Assembly: GCF_900177745.1 (NCBI RefSeq)
Contig: NZ_FXAR01000006.1
Span: 1-64,000, forward strand
Direction: 5' to 3'
Length of the DNA stretch: 64,000 bases
Origin: Corynebacterium pollutisoli
Lineage (GTDB): Bacteria; Actinomycetota; Actinomycetes; Mycobacteriales; Mycobacteriaceae
Part shown: piece by piece, positions 63,497 to 64,000 of the stretch
Numbering within the stretch: the stretch's first letter is position 1
How the letters are laid out: each line of letters begins with the position of its first letter
The notes under the pieces: model-generated
Told to the model about the DNA's origin: nothing
Databases searched by the model: none
The model's input: only the letters and a program-made list of their open reading frames with translations
Position numbers and translations under genes: made by a program

Positions 63497-63813
63497 GGTT
63501 CCATTCTGTCACTGAGGGGAGCAGCGGACAGTGAGACTGTCCGTGGGGGTGTGGAGCGGAATCCAAAATGACATAATGTACATTATCGGCGCTATAGGAA
63601 TGTGGGGCGATCCCGAGTATTGGGTGTTCCGATCGCCTGGCCGCGTCCTCGGAGGCTCGTCGTGCCCTCAGCGCCTTGTACCGCATCGGCGGCGGCGCTG
63701 ACTGCGAAGCGAAGGGCCACAGCGTCCCGGAATGTCGGCCGCAGTATTCCCCTTTCCTGCAGCCGGACACGCCCCTGATTAACGTCACAGTGACGTAATC
63801 GGGGTGGATTTCC
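63497..63813. other. 317-bp non-coding gap with three palindromes
   Basis: No gene is supported here. Three symmetric elements stand out: CGGACAGT-GAG-ACTGTCCG (63525-63543), the perfect 14-bp palindrome ATAATGTACATTAT (63573-63586), and a long imperfect hairpin centred on ACGTCACAGTGACGT (63782-63796) with flanks CCCC and GGGG (63772-63804). The last probably terminates the small membrane-protein transcript. The first two lie upstream of the amidohydrolase and may be operators. Confidence 0.6.
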
Positions 63814-63987
63814 CTATTCCCGATCCCGGTACTTGTAGGCCATCCAGAGTTGCCAGATGGACACCAGGACGAGAACGCCGGCGATGATGCCGATGAACCA
63901 GTAGCCCTGCCAGGACACGTAGATGCCGAAGATGAGGATGACGATGAGCCGGATCCAGATCATCGGGATCATGCGGGACGGGTTCAT
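63814..63987 (-). CDS. Small membrane protein
   Basis: 57 residues, ATG 63987, stop TAG at 63814. Two hydrophobic segments are visible: MIWIRLIVILIFGIYVSW and GYWFIGIIAGVLVLVSIWQL, with a charged C-terminus YKYRDRE. No family recognised. A hairpin immediately downstream supports it as a real transcript end. Its promoter region is outside the window. Confidence 0.65.
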   Translation of the reverse strand: MNPSRMIPMIWIRLIVILIFGIYVSWQGYWFIGIIAGVLVLVSIWQLWMAYKYRDRE

Positions 63988-64000
63988 CAGGGACCTACTT

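Noticed and set aside
63588-63798. A short plus-strand open frame beginning near the AT-rich palindrome
   Set aside because: No start with ribosome-binding site, no recognisable family, and it contains the terminator-like hairpin; treated as non-coding.

Overview
The window is GC-rich chromosomal DNA from a member of the Corynebacteriales, most probably a Corynebacterium. The support is gene order: 214-11160 (TPR protein, HAD phosphatase, a 52-residue protein, tlyA, nadK, recN, steA, steB, pyrG, NUDIX, xerD) matches the Mycobacterium tuberculosis Rv1691-Rv1701 block. ParA-like/scpA/scpB/rluB/cmk/der at 12873-21660 matches Rv1708-Rv1713. secA2-odhI-ftsR-DUF151-MerR (36414-41148) and gnd...thi...ndh-ufaA (46774-61945) match C. 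glutamicum neighbourhoods as I remember them. No phage, insertion sequence or CRISPR array is visible. No species is assigned.

Layout. 1-170: end of a 5S rRNA gene and a terminator. 214-11160: long forward run for rRNA methylation, NAD phosphorylation, DNA repair, cell separation and CTP synthesis. 11108-12711: reverse ABC-F ATPase behind a six-codon leader peptide and a foldable leader RNA. 12873-21660: chromosome segregation/condensin, pseudouridine synthase, CMP kinase and Der. This run is interrupted by biotin genes bioA and bioD, which carry two BioQ-type operators but look damaged. 21665-24156: two decaying copies of a lipoprotein family around a phosphotransferase-like gene. 24153-32741: methyltransferase, an asymmetric two-subunit ABC exporter, a lipoprotein esterase, a lipid kinase, and a three-gene ABC importer. 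32788-36387: thioredoxin-like protein, HNH/DUF222 nuclease, tRNA-Pro, YchJ-like protein, hydrolase-OsmC fusion. 36414-41148: accessory secretion ATPase, OdhI and regulators. 41193-50196: mainly reverse genes (VWA-like, two CNNM proteins, DEAD helicase, gnd, a reductase-like protein, a small secreted protein). 50324-54345: CorA and a thiamine salvage operon under a TPP riboswitch. 54370-58920: FAD amino-acid dehydrogenase and a pyruvate formate-lyase operon. 59071-64000: NDH-2, fatty-acid methyltransferase homologue, small genes, a VOC-family fossil and a small membrane protein.

The most unusual item is the pyruvate formate-lyase operon (55713-58920). The catalytic subunit stops before the glycyl-radical region, and an 83-residue protein encoded 12 bp downstream supplies it, followed by the activating enzyme. 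The enzyme should work only as two polypeptides. Other points of interest: an ABC exporter whose two half-transporters carry complementary motif losses, leaving one plausible ATPase site; the ABC-F leader peptide; a bioD frame with no stop that runs in phase through the antisense of the next gene into a sulfurtransferase gene; overlapping face-to-face -10 elements serving two apparently leaderless genes; and 14-bp-spaced repeats upstream of a small secreted protein. Many genes have a TANNNT hexamer ending 6-8 nt before the start codon, which suggests frequent leaderless transcription.
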